Source: Eutreptiella sp. 'Long Island Sound 2002' (taxonomy: Eukaryota; Euglenozoa; Euglenophyceae; Eutreptiales; Eutreptiaceae). From it: a DNA stretch of 64,000 nucleotides. The stretch lies in the NCBI GenBank assembly GCA_964036045.1, contig OZ038380.1, forward strand, positions 117,599,699-117,663,698. Reading direction: 5' to 3'. Positions 21,268-32,578 of this stretch are shown here, in pieces (the stretch's first letter is position 1; every line of letters starts with the position of its first letter). A program made the position numbers and the translations under genes. The notes under the pieces are model-generated. The model was not told the DNA's origin, did no database searches, and was given only the letters and a program-made list of their open reading frames with translations.

Positions 21268-23169
21268 ATACAAAAACCTGCTTGCACGGGAAATGTGTCA
21301 CCATTTTCTTTTTACTCCACCAAAGCGGGACACATCAATCTGCCAGCACCCCAGCTCCCTTCACATCTAGGTGCCAAGGAATTACCGGAGGCAGCAAAAC
21401 GATTGTTGGACATAGGCACCACAGTTAGGTTAGGAGGTGTCCCGCTCAAATTGCCAAGGACATTGCCAGTGCCACAAATGTCTCCGTCACCCATACAGCC
21501 ACCAATACCAACTGCGTCCCACTCTCAATCTTAAAATGCGGTACCAGTACAGGCGCTGCCGCGACCACCACCACAGCCGGATAAATTTGTAGGTAACATC
21601 ACAGTGACTCCAGTACAAGAGGCAGAGTGGAAACAGTTAGCGTGGTGTTATGATTCGGAGTATTATTTTGACCCGACCTATGCATTGTATCCACCCGAGG
21701 ATAAACGAAACACGAAGCTCAATCCATCAGGGATAGAGGAAGGATGGGCTTTCAAGGAAGTCCGTCCGGCAGAGGATTTCCTTCAGTTGATTTATGAGCA
21801 AAGACCTCAAACCGAGGATCCAGGAAACCTTTGGTCCAAAGAAGGACATCCCCACTATGACCCTGAAACGTTGAAAATGGTGCGCACGCGTGCAAGGTTT
21901 CCAAAATACAAAAAGGGAACCCCTTGGTGTGATTAGGAGCTCATTTCTTTGGAATGGTATGACAATTATGGGCAGCATCAAAGTGAGCAAGCCCAGTTGG
22001 AAAATGTGATTGCCGCCCAACCACAGGAAGAACAGGCCAAATGGCTTAAGTTGAAACGAGGCCGAAAGATCACGTTTTTCGAGTTGTTGTGGCGCATTTC
22101 TCGGGATGGACGTCGACATACCGATCCCGAAGAGCCCGGAGATGAATGGATCATCATGCAACTGCCAGAGGTGTTAACCCCTCAGAAGTTTGCTGATTTT
22201 TTTACATTATGGTGTGCCGCGGGTCAGAGAGTTACCGGAGGGGTTTCCAAATTCAGGGCACATCAGCAATTCATGCAGGTTTTGCGGGCTCATCATACGA
22301 CGGGGCGTACCGAGGGATTTGACAAGGTGATGTCCCGCATCAGTACCCGCCATGCTGAGCATGGAAAGAGGTACACGTATCTTGAGCTTTATTGTGTCGT
22401 AATGCCGCATCTTCTCACATTGGAGGATGTGGAACGACAAGAGGCTCGAGATCGAACACGTGAAGCTCGCGTGAGGGCAATGTATGATGCTCCTAGGGAG
22501 CGACGAACTTCACCATATCAAGGCAGAACAACTCCCCGTAGGGATAACAGCAAGGAGCGACGGCACAGCGTGAGTAATGAAAGATTCCGTCCGCGTAGGG
22601 ATAGCAAGAGCTACCGCCATGGATCCGGTGAACACCGATGTGCGAGCCATACTCGTGAAAGAGAGAGGTCCAAGAGTCCTAACCGGCATAATGATCGCCC
22701 ACGAACTCCGAACGGAAGTCGTTGGGATGGAAATAGGGAGCGGAGTAATAGTCGAAACCGCCCAACCAATACAGACCCCAAGCACCCAGATCGGGCAAAC
22801 ATTCGAGATCCGGACAAGATGGGGAGCCGGACCCAAGATAGGAGTCTGAGCAATGACCGAGGAACAGCGGATAGAAATCAGAGCCGCACTCCACGACGAG
22901 GAGACCAACCTCGTGCTAGGAGCCTTAGTAAGGATAGAGAGAGTAAGGACAGGAAGCATGATAAGGATCAGAAGCGAGGTTCCAAGAGGTGTGAGCATTG
23001 TAAACAAGGCACCCATAACTCCTCTGAACGTTGGTTTAAGTTTCCTGAAAAAGCACCGCCAGGATGGGAGCGACATCAGGATAAAAGAACCACGCCTAGT
23101 CCTAGGAGGTCTGAGTCGCCTCATCCAGGACGAGTGGATGAGATGACAGAGGAGGAGAAGGACGAATAG
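21268..23169 (+). pseudogene. Element G gag
   Basis: The single frame is open from the A insertion point (IQKPACTGNVS) with two in-frame nonsense codons, TAA at 21532-21534 and TAG at 21934-21936, and ends with TAG at 23167. The first part is Pro-rich and is followed by a helical capsid-like region (FFELLWRISRDGRRH, QFMQVLRAHHTTGRT). From about 22480 to 23000 the protein is an RS/RD-rich basic tract (many RER, RSRS-like and KDR repeats), suited to RNA binding. A zinc-knuckle relic CEHCKQGTHNSSER has Arg where the final Cys of CX2CX4HX4C should be. The N-terminus was separated by insertion A. Confidence 0.85.
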
Positions 23170-23285
23170 AGGGTTGCCAGGGGTCGTAGGTCTCACCAAG
23201 TGGTACACTCTACAACACCGCTTGAAAGGCCAAAGTCCCACCCCCGCGCCTCGAAGGCAGCCCGCCGAATCCCCCCAAAGCAGCA

Positions 23286-25031
23286 GTGGTGGGGAAATGG
23301 GCTACCGCAACACATACTGAGTGGGAAAGTGTGCCCCGTAACGTTTTGTCTTTTGATGAGGGGCTTCCTGAACAAATGCGTCCCCCCACTTCTCATGTGC
23401 GGTGTAAAAAACCTCCTCCCAAGAGTCTCATGTCCCCCCTACGATTGTTTTTTGTTGATGATCCAAAGGCTGCACCTCTCCAAATGGACGCACTTGCCGA
23501 CACCGGTGCAGAAAGGGAAGGTGTGGCGGATCCGGAGTGTTTCCCCCCCCACATGGTAGTACCCGCCCCTAAGCCACTCAAGATTATGGGGGCGGATCGG
23601 AAACATACATTTGGAGGTAAAACGGGGGCTTGGGTGGATGTGCAGACACCCTGTTGGACTGCACGCGGCACACGGTTGATACGACGTCGTCGAGTCTTTA
23701 TTTATATTGTTTCAATAGGTAAGCGCATAATGTTAGGTTTTCCTTTTCTTCAACGATATCGACTTGCTATACTCCCAAACCTCCCATACCTTGTGCCTTT
23801 GGAACTCATCACTATAGGTTCCTGGTGGAATCGCCTTCAATATCGACCAGACAAGTGTTCTTGTTGCACGTCTTTGCAATGTTGCCCTATACACGGTTCT
23901 GCCGAATGTCCAGAGATGGCAGGAGTTGCCGCCGTGGAAACACTTCCAATGTCAGCCCCACCGGTGCTTTGCAAGTATGAGCGACATCCCGATAGTAGGG
24001 TAGCTTGTAGGGACAAAAACAAGTCATGTCATAGGCCAACGGTTGTGAAATTCAAGCAACCAGTGCAAGAAATGACCTTCCCGGAGCAAATACGGCCAGC
24101 TATGATCGGGACAGCTTTGCACTGTACGATACGAGAACTTCGACGCAAGCCTCCGAGTGGAGCCGAAATATGTCACAGTCAAGTGACACAAACAGAAGCA
24201 GTACAGGAACTCACCCACACTCAGTACAGCTTTGGCCAAGGCATCACGTTTGACATGCTTAGCCACGGACAGAGCATGTTGAATGAAGTAGCACAAACAC
24301 CTACAGGCGGACCCTTCATCGATTTTTTGAGGTTGTCCGAATGGTCCACAATACCAAAACGAGGAACAACACATTCTTCAGGCTTGGATGTCACAGCTGC
24401 TGAAGATCGCACTATCGCTCCATGGAGTCATGCGGTCATTAGCACAGGCCTCTCCCCCGTAGCACCTCCTGGCACCTACATACGTGTGGCACCTAGATCG
24501 GGACGTGCATTAAAACATGGGTTGTCTGTCGGTGCTGGAGTGGTTGATGCAGACTACTGAGGTGACATCGGCGTAGTTTTGTTTAACCACACCGGGGTAG
24601 CATACTCTGTTACCACAGGCGACAGAATAGCACAACTCATCTGTGAACAGTGTGTGCTCCCCACTGTGCGGGAAGTTACTAGTATGGACGATACATCCCG
24701 AGGCGCTGCTGGATTTGGCAGTACAGGGAAGTCCGTACTCACTTCCCCTTCCCCCTTACCATCCACATTTGTATTTTCAATACTACAATATCAAATGATG
24801 GCCCACATTGCAGGCTGCATGCGGTACTACGCCTTTATAAGGGCAGTGTATAGCTATGCCGTCACGGTGTGGGCCATATCAAAAACACACATCACAAATG
24901 CTCTGCTTTTTGGCAACAAGTCGTCGCCCGTATACACACGGGAGTGTACCCCAGGACTCCGGAATGGAGTGCCTGCCATGTATGGCAAGATGGTCGACCA
25001 TCTGCTACATGAATATGAGGGTGTGACTCGC
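23286..25031 (+). pseudogene. Element G protease-dUTPase fusion
   Basis: This frame is offset by -1 from gag, a common gag-pro arrangement. The aspartic protease active site is DALADTGAE near 23490, with the second signature GKRIMLGFPFL near 23725. A Cys-rich linker follows. All five motifs of trimeric dUTPase (dUTP to dUMP, keeping uracil out of DNA) follow from about 24380 to 24735: SGLDVTAA, APRSGRALKHG, GAGVVDADY, GDRIAQLI and the glycine-rich RGAAGFGSTG. A TGA at 24558-24560 after VDADY replaces the Arg codon of the usual DYRG (consistent with CGA to TGA). The frame continues through a linker to the D insertion and resumes at 34406. Protease-dUTPase order also occurs in betaretroviruses, and dUTPase-bearing Metaviridae have been described in a basidiomycete. 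Confidence 0.92.
25027..25031. repeat. Target-site duplication of element D, left copy
   Basis: CTCGC directly precedes the TGTAAC start of D's 5' LTR and recurs directly after the 3' LTR at 34401-34405. Removing D plus one copy restores G's reading frame. Confidence 0.95.
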
Positions 25032-25512
25032 TGTAACGGCAGCAGTGACAGCACTCAGATTATACATCAATGTGATCAGAATTTCGATGATTCTCAGATG
25101 TACATTATTGCAGTAAATTTTCCGCTTGTTTTCATGTTTTCCGTTCGCCGCCAGATGTCGCCTGTGAGCGCGCGTCGAGTCGCATTTGTCTTTCGTGATT
25201 TCCCAATCGGATTTATTTAAATGATTTCGAATGATTTCACGTTGTGTCATTATGTGCGATGAATGCGCATTGAGACTCTATGTCTGCTCCATTTTTGTAG
25301 ACCGGGTTTTCTGACTATTCATATTCCACCATGGAGTTCACTGGACTTACAAGTGCTTCGCATATGTCGCTCCCAGAGGCCGGATATGGGTCTGAATAGG
25401 GTCATGTGGGTTCGGAGATATCAGGGGCAGTGTCGGGCGTTACGACCCCTGGGGCATCAAGGCTACAGGCTTCGCAGTTACAAGAAAGATCAACCACTAT
25501 GCAGCGGTTACA
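25032..25512 (+). repeat. Element D 5' LTR (481 bp)
   Basis: This is a direct repeat of 33920-34400, starting TGTAAC and ending GGTTACA. It is flanked by CTCGC on the left and by the primer-binding site on the right. Confidence 0.95.
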
Positions 25513-28418
25513 TGGTAGCAGAGGAAATCATGACTCTGCTTCTGGAATCTCCACGGACACCCTGAGATCATCGGACTTTAGCGGGGCTATTACTCGTTCT
25601 GGGTCACTGCGTGTTCCCCCTGAGGTTACCTTCGTAGCATCTCCCCAGGAGACCGAGGATCAACCTTCTGAGTGTCCTTACTGTGGCCATAGACATTGGC
25701 CTGGAGTTCATACCTGTGCTGATTGTTGTATGAACGCCCCACCCAACCTTAAACCCGGTCGAGAATCTCCCTCCTCGAGTGAATCTGGTTCCAGCTCTCA
25801 CGCTGTGCCTGATCTTGAAGACAGCAGCAGCGAAGGAGAGCAGTCTGAACCTGGAATTAGTGGTGATTACTGGGAAAACCACATCCAGGAAATCTGGAAT
25901 CAGGAGTTCCTGAACCGCCAGAATTGGCTGCTGGCGGAGGCGAGCTACCGAGGCCGCCTGAGGGGGTGGTTCAGGGCGTCGTGCCAGTTCATCAGGGACA
26001 GCGGCCGGTTGAGATTCGACGCCACATTGCAGGAACAAGAGGACTGGGAAGAGCTGATGGACCAGTTGGACCACCAGGCTGCCGTGATGGTGCAGATGGC
26101 CATCATTGCCGAGGAGAGATGCCAGAATGTGCGTCAGCACGCTGGTCCGTCGGGGGCCTGGGGTCCGAACGACGGAGAGGTCGACGAGATGAGGTGTGAT
26201 TCGACACATTCTCACCTCTCCAGGGAGCAACTGTCCAAACTCCCCAGCTCTACCTCCAGTGTTGACACTTGGGTCGACGAGGTAAGAAGCAAGGGAAAAG
26301 GGACAAGATGCCCGTCCTGTGGTGAATGTGCCAAGGACTGCTCCTGTCGACGCCAGATTTCGTCGCTGGAAGACATGGTGAAGGAGCTGAAGAAGGCCGC
26401 CAAGGAGAAAAAGAGGGATGACGACAGCAAGTGGAAGGAGATGGAGCAGAAGCTGGAGAAGCGTACAAATCTGGTACAAAATCTGAGCACTACTGGGCTC
26501 ACTGGACCAGCGCCTACCATGGCAAGCCACCCAGCACCTACCTCCTCAGCTGCACCTGCATCCACGCCTTACGGCGTTCCACACTCTCCAGCACCTGCAG
26601 CTTTTACTGGTCACATCCCAGCTTTTAATGGAATTTCTGGTATTCCCCCTTACTGGATTTACAAGTCCTATTGGGTTCAATCTGGGTACCGAAGGAGGAG
26701 AATCTTCGTCGGAGAGGTCTGTACTGTCCGTTGGTCCTGTTGCTGATATTGATGGAGAAGCAAGGACCACCGTGAAGGAGAGATCAATGGCCTTGAAGAA
26801 GAGAGACAAAGAAAAGAAGGAAAATGAGGCCAAAAGGAAGGAAAAGCAGAAGAAATTGAAGGAGATGAGGCTGCATCAAGCACAACCAACGACGTTTGTG
26901 CAGCCTACTGTGGACCAGGCGTTGCTGGCGGCCGCAATTGCACAAGCACAGGCAATGGGAGGCGCCGCTGTCAGCCCGGTTTTTGTCAATCCGGTTGGCA
27001 CATCCACAGGTTTCAACCTCAACCACCTGCTCAACCTGTTGCACATGAGGCTCCGAGGCTCCGTCATGAAGCAGCCCAAGTTCTCAGGGCACCCAAATTA
27101 CTGGGCGTCCTTCGAGAGGCAGTTCATGGTCTGGCTGCAGACGGAGAAACTGGACAAGGAACTCTGGATTCTCGGGTTGATGGACTGTTTGACTGGCAAA
27201 CTCAGGGAAAGTACATATAATCTTTATGTCGAAAGGCAGAATCAAGGAGATCCCCTGACTTATGAAGAGCTGTATCGAAGTCTCAAGAAGAAACGCTCTC
27301 GACTTCCTGAAGATCATTACAGGAACCGTCTGGAGAACTTCGGGGCGATCAAGAAATTGTTTCTTGAAGAGATCCAAATAGCAAGGCAAGATTGGGAGTT
27401 TTTGGTGCAAGAGGCGGAGAACTCGGGAGAAGGACTTTCTGAAGGCGAGATGAAGAAGATCCTCCTGAGCAAGCTCACGCCAGAGAACAAGCAGAAGATC
27501 AGGGACTCTCAGGCGGACCAAAAAGTCCTGGGCAACTGGGTTGAAGTCCGACGATTGCCGGAGACTATGGGAAAAATGGCAGTTCGTGAGTTGCTATACT
27601 CTATCAGTGCTACTGGATTGAAAGACATCACTATTCCTGAGGGCAGATGGAGAGTTGGTTTCCATGATTCTGAACAGTCGGAGTTTTTCTGTAGCATGGT
27701 GGATGGGAAAGTGAAGTATAAGGGGACAGTTTTGAAGGTACGACCGTGGATCTTCTCGTATGGAGTCGAGCAGATCTGGGACCAACTTGAAAAGTATGCA
27801 AACTTAGAACGCCAGAAGTCAAAGGATGCACAAGGCTTCGGAGGCAAGGTCGACGCAGTTGGCGAGAAGGGATGCTCCGTGTGCATTGCCCTTGGAAAGG
27901 AAGGTCGAGCGGCGACTCACACGACCACAGATCACAGGTGGACGCCCTCAGATCTCAAGACAATTCAGTCCAAAATGGATGGAAAGGGAAATTCTCCGAA
28001 AAATCCCCAGCAGGATGGAGCACGAGATGCTGACCAGCATGGAAGGGGAAAGGGTAAAGGGCAGTCCAAAGGAAAGAACAGAGACTGGACACGAAAACAT
28101 TACTCGCAGCAAGGCGGAGATCCAAGTGGATCAAGATGGACCGATGCTGGTGGAAAATCTGGTGGAAAATCTGGTGAAAAAAGTGGAAAAGGCCAAGGAA
28201 AGTCCGGGAATCAAGATGATTCCAAGGTGAATGGAAACCCCCTGTATACGGAGACGCCAGCAAACAAGACCTTCGGCAACAACAAGGATACTGGAGGTCG
28301 AGGCAAGGGCAGATCCAACGAATCCAACCCCAATTCCAACACCTACAACAACAAAGGCCAAGGAGGTAAGAAAGGTGGTGGTGGAAAGTCATTTGGTGGT
28401 GGTGGTCAATGCCGTTGA
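25406..28418 (+). pseudogene. Element D gag (two frames after a frameshift)
   Basis: The first frame (25406-26746) opens at an ATG inside the LTR. It has a paired Cys motif (CPYCGHRHWPGVHTCADC), an acidic Ser-rich stretch, a helical domain, a second Cys cluster (CPSCGECAKDCSC) and a coiled coil. Near 26640 the frame changes, and 26628-28418 carries a basic coiled coil and then a clear capsid-type domain (KQPKFSGHPNYWASFERQF, WILGLMDCLTGKL). It closes with a Gly/Lys/Asn-rich basic tail (GGKSGGKSGEKSGKGQGK). The changeover could be an indel or programmed; the abrupt loss of similarity to any domain after the first frame's last 30 codons favours an indel. Confidence 0.85.
25513..25525 (+). promoter_or_regulatory. 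Element D primer-binding site (initiator tRNA-Met type)
   Basis: TGGTAGCAGAGGA directly follows the 5' LTR. It is complementary to the 3' end of an initiator tRNA-Met of the animal-like form ending in CCUCUGCUACCA. Seed-plant initiator tRNA would give TGGTATCAGAGC. The site therefore carries information about the host's tRNA. Confidence 0.85.
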
Positions 28419-28566
28419 AGCAGGAGAAGAATGGGTTGACGAAGGACAAGTACAGGACGTGCAGACCAACGTCGAAGAAGAATGGCAATAGGGAAGCCAA
28501 CTTGACCGAAATCCCAACACTGGGGTTGAGTGGCAGGAGATAAAACCCATCAGGGTAGTTGGGGCG

Positions 28567-30200
28567 GTGGATGGACGCTGCTGCTCCGGCCTCCTGTACC
28601 CTGCCTGGGTCCTCAGCGCTGTCCGGCGAGGCAAGCAGCGCCAGTTTGTCTGCTGGATCCAGGTGAGAACTATGGATGGTAAGGTTAAACTTGCCAGATG
28701 TCTGATTGACAATGGTTCAGAGGTTAATCTGGTGAGGAAAGGCTTTCTGCAGGAGGATGAGGCGAAGATGTCCTCGACCCCTGTCCAGCTGGAGGGAGTC
28801 AGCGGACATCGCCTTGACGGTGGCAACAGAGAAGCAGAATTGGCGGTTAGATTGGTGAAACAATCTGTGTGGAGCGTGGAAGAGACGGTCACGGAGGAGT
28901 GGTTTTCGGAAAATTCTATGAAGCCAGCATAAAGTATGATTCATTCCTGGGTCAACCCTGGCTTCACGCTCACCGTGTGTCGCCCATGGGACACAGGACA
29001 TGCTTCCTCCAAGATCCGTCGACCAGCGACCCGTCCGACTTGTATTATCTGCACCCATATACCAAGAGTATCCACCAATTCAAGGAGCGAAATAAGCTGC
29101 ATATTCAGCAAGATGGGCAGGAATGGACAGGGAATCAAGAAGAATTCGACGAAGGAAAGGTGGAATCATTGAACTGCAAGAAGTGGAAGTCAGTTTCTTA
29201 TCGTGTAGGCGACAAATGGCGGGACATTCTGGTGGATTATTTCGAAAGGAACCACAATTTTCGTCCTCAAGTTGATGCCTTTGCAAACAAGAAGAATAAA
29301 AGATTTCCGAAGTTCTACGACGCCTGGAGTGAGGACTGGTCTGAACCTCTATGGATCAATCTGCCCTTCGACGTTTTTCCTCGTGTGGTGCAGAAGCTGA
29401 AGCAATCCGGCGCAAAGGCGATTCTAATTGTCCCCAACTGGCCAAGACAATCTTGGTTCAAGGACATTATGGACATTTCAATCGACATTGTCGAGCTACC
29501 TCACAAGGAGGTGAAGCTGTATTGCGCAGACAATGGCAAGCCTTTGCCACAGCGTTCGTGGAGCACGTTGGCGTGCTTACTTGACGGGAATCTGGGAGAT
29601 TATTGGCAAGATGACAGTGAAATGGGAACAGAAGAGGTCATCTCAAATTCCTCAAGAATCGACGAAATTGAGGTGGATGAAGACGATCGAGAGCGGAATC
29701 CCGACGTAACGTCACGGAAGGAGGGAAGGACAATCGGCGTCCCTCAAGAGAACGCCTCCATCCATTACAACTCGTCCCCATCAGACAAGAATCAAGCCAA
29801 AAATGTCAAGATTTCAAGCAAGAATGATGACAAATCTCCAAGAATCTCGCCTGAATTGACAGGAATGCAGCTGAATTCGTCCGGCCATCCCTTCAAGACA
29901 TTCGTGGACCCCTTTCATTGGTGGGATCCCACGGAGGAGCGAGCTCAGGTGAGCTCCATTCGCCAACAATGCTACGAAGAAGTTTGGAATGAAGTGGCCA
30001 AGAATATGAGACCACGACCAACAATTCGCAAATTGGTGGACATAATTTCGGTGATTAAATGTGGGAATCAGGTCGACGGAGACAAGATATCTGCAAGAAG
30101 GGACGCAGTGTTCGAAGATTATAAAGATGATGTGCTGAGTGGGAAGTTGTGGAAAAACCCCGAATTCGATGTGAAAATGGGGAAGCCAAGATTGAGATAA
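28567..30200 (+). pseudogene. Element D protease and methyltransferase-like domain
   Basis: The protease N-terminal half is in one frame (28567-28932) with active-site loop LIDNGSEVNLV, where Asn replaces the usual Thr or Ser of D[ST]G. The frame then shifts near 28880 and the C-terminal half reads YDSFLGQPWL in 28869-30200. At about 29196-29564 follows a domain with VDAFANKKNKRFPKFYD, WSEDWSEPLWINLPF, and ILIVPNWPRQSWF. This resembles phage/DIRS adenine-methyltransferase-type folds (DVFAS..N, W.NPPY/FPPF, VP.W...W). The D/N-P-P-Y/F motif here is NLPF, so methyl transfer is doubtful. A low-complexity polar linker leads towards RT. Confidence 0.8.
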
Positions 30201-31018
30201 TCCAAGGCTCAAAGGTGCACAAACAACGTCCATTCTATCTACACGGCACCAAAGCAAATGCCCTGCGAAAGATTATTGAGCGCAACCTCTATGAGTTCGA
30301 TTGGTTGGAGGGCTGCATGAGTTCTGAGTGGTGTTCAGCACCATTTACTGTGCCAAAACCCCCCCTGCTGACCAATCCAGCATACATGCTTGGCGTCTAG
30401 TGGTGGATTACAGAGCCCTGAATGCCGCCACGGTACCAGACGCGCATCCCCTTCCTTTAATCGAGAAGGAGATCGCCGCGAGAGCCAAAGGTAAGCTCTT
30501 TACTGTGTTGGATTTGCGCCATGGCTTTCACCAAATGCCACTTCGAAAGGGGGATAGGCATTTGACGGCAATGTGCACGCCCTGTGGCACTGTCCAGTGG
30601 ACTGTACTGCCGATGGGTCTGAAGAATGCGCCGTCGATGTTCCAGAAGATGATGGAGACTATTTTATTTCAGAAGCACAAGTCTCTGGATTTACAAGAAC
30701 TCTGCAGCATCTACATTGACGACCTTCTGATTGCCACGCCATTGGGAAAAAACTTTGATGAGTGCCTGAAGTTGCACGAAGAACAAGTTCGCAAAGTTCT
30801 CGCAGTCCTTCGACAAGAGAAGCTCGTGTGTGGACCCAAGAAGGGCAAAATGTTCCTCCAGAGCGTGGAATTTTACGGCTTTGTCTTGGAAGATGGGACA
30901 GGAAGACCAGCCCGAGGGAAAATGGCTGCCCTGCAGCTCTGGGAAAGGCCTAAAACCATCACGCAGCTTCGTGCCTTTTTAGGCTGCTGCAATTATTACC
31001 ACGAGTTCCTTCCTCTAT
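30201..31018 (+). pseudogene. Element D reverse transcriptase
   Basis: Pre-RT residues RKIIERNLYEFDWLEG and EWCSAPFTVPKP lie in one frame up to about 30360, where a C-run indel shifts the frame. The rest is 30328-31018: WRLVVDYRALNAATVPDAHP, FTVLDLRHGFHQMPL, VLPMGLKNAPSMFQKMM, the catalytic IYIDDLL, then FYGFVLEDG and LRAFLGCCNYYHEFLPL. This is a normal gypsy RT palm and thumb. The sequence then breaks off where the RNase H should start. Confidence 0.9.
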
Positions 31019-32578
31019 GTGGATTGGACGAAGATGTACAAGGAGGACAGGTTCTTTGGGTCTGTATACCACAAGTTGGAAGGGGACAAGCCTTACGACT
31101 CTGAAGAGACGTCTGATTTCAAAATCCAAGGCGACAAGTTTTTTTGGCAAGGACGGATTTGTGTTCGTGATTGTCTAATTGACCAATATGTCAAACATTG
31201 GCATCGGAATGAGACAGCCCACACACATTCTCGTGTTCTGGAGCAGGAGCTACGACACAGAGTGTACACACGGGACCTCAAGAGTGCCTGTGAACGAGTT
31301 GCCAAAGGATGCAAGCAATGTCAGGCAACCATCCCCAAGAATCAAAAGGCAGAATGACTACTGAAGGGATTACCAATTCCTGAGAGGTTGTTCGACAAGG
31401 TGACGGCGGATGTCTTCGAGTTGGGACAAATCCAAGAGGAACGTCTCTACACGAGGAAGCCTATCGATGGGGTTTTGTTAATTCAAGACCGCCACAGTGG
31501 CTACATCCAAGTCCTCCCTTGCAACACGAAGCATCTCACCCCGGAAATGGCTGCCAAGTGGACTGCAAGTCAGTGGATGAGTAACTGGGATGTTCCCAGT
31601 GAAATTCTGACGGACAGTGGGAAGGAGTTTATTGGGACTTGGTGGGAGAACATGTGTGCTCTATTTGGAGTTCATCATCTTCGTGCCCGAGTCTACGACC
31701 ATCGAGCTCTCCCTGCTGAACGCGCTGGAAGAATTCTTATCAACATTCTGAGAAAATTCCTGGCGACTGAAAAGGACTACAATTGGTTGGAGACAATTTA
31801 CTGTGTCTTGAGGAGATACCATCGGACCAAGAATTACACTGGATTAAGTCCTAATGAGCTTGTTTTTGGTTGTGAGAAGATGGGTCCAGGACCAGTGATG
31901 TATCATCCAAGGCAGTGCTACGACGCCTCACAATGGTTTGAGAGGATCAAGGATTTAGAGTCCAAGTGGATCCAAGCCAACGTGGAGAGTCAAGCGGATT
32001 GGTTGAATTTCAAAAATAAGTCGAGAACGCAAGGAAAACCCTTCGAGAAAGGCCAGCAAGTTTGGCTTCGTAAGTCAGACGATACCCTGAAGGACGACAA
32101 CAAATTGTTACCTTTGTGGGATGGCCCATTCCAAGTCAGTGGTCAACTAAGTGAGACTACATTCAACATTGAAATCCAGCCAGGCAGGCATCAAGAAGTA
32201 CATCGGGACCGTTTGAAGGCAAAAGTACCCTGCCCCAAGGGAAGGTTCAAGCCTCTCTATTGGACTTCGAAGTACCTGAGCGACAGGAAGATGGTCACCA
32301 GCAGTTTCGAGTTGGAGAAGATTCTTGATTACAAGAAAAATGCTCGAAACAAGTGGTACTTTCTGTGCAGATGAAAAGGATTCGGTCCAGAAGAAGACAA
32401 ATGGGAGCCAGCTTCAAGCTTTATCGATGGGTATACGGACACTTTCATCAAGTTCCTGAAGAAACATCCTGAGATTGACCGTGGGCTCTCGCTGATCAAA
32501 GATTGTGTCACCAAGGAAGACTTACAAGCACAAGAAGAAGCTCCAATTGTGGCAGAATCAATTCGAGACAAGATCTGA
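31019..32578 (+). pseudogene. Element D integrase and chromodomain
   Basis: The zinc finger is near 31190-31330 (HWHRNETAHTHS, CKQCQ), and the DDE core is at about 31390-31830 (TADVFELGQ, ILTDSGKEF, PAERAGRIL). The C-terminal segment with WLRKSDD and GPFQVSGQL follows, then a chromodomain (FELEKILDYKK, KWYFLCR, then KGFGPEEDKWEPASSF). Two in-frame TGA codons interrupt it, at 31355-31357 and at 32372-32374. The second falls exactly at the conserved Trp of the chromodomain (CRWKG), consistent with TGG to TGA. The frame ends at 32578. The RT thumb to integrase distance is only about 60 codons, so RNase H has been deleted. Confidence 0.9.

Noticed and set aside
24750-25031. Membrane segment or separate gene after the dUTPase
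   Set aside because: The stretch is in the same frame, only mildly hydrophobic and continues into the linker after the D insertion.
26640-26746. Programmed frameshift in D gag
   Set aside because: No slippery heptamer was recognised and the element has several other indels, so a mutation is simpler.
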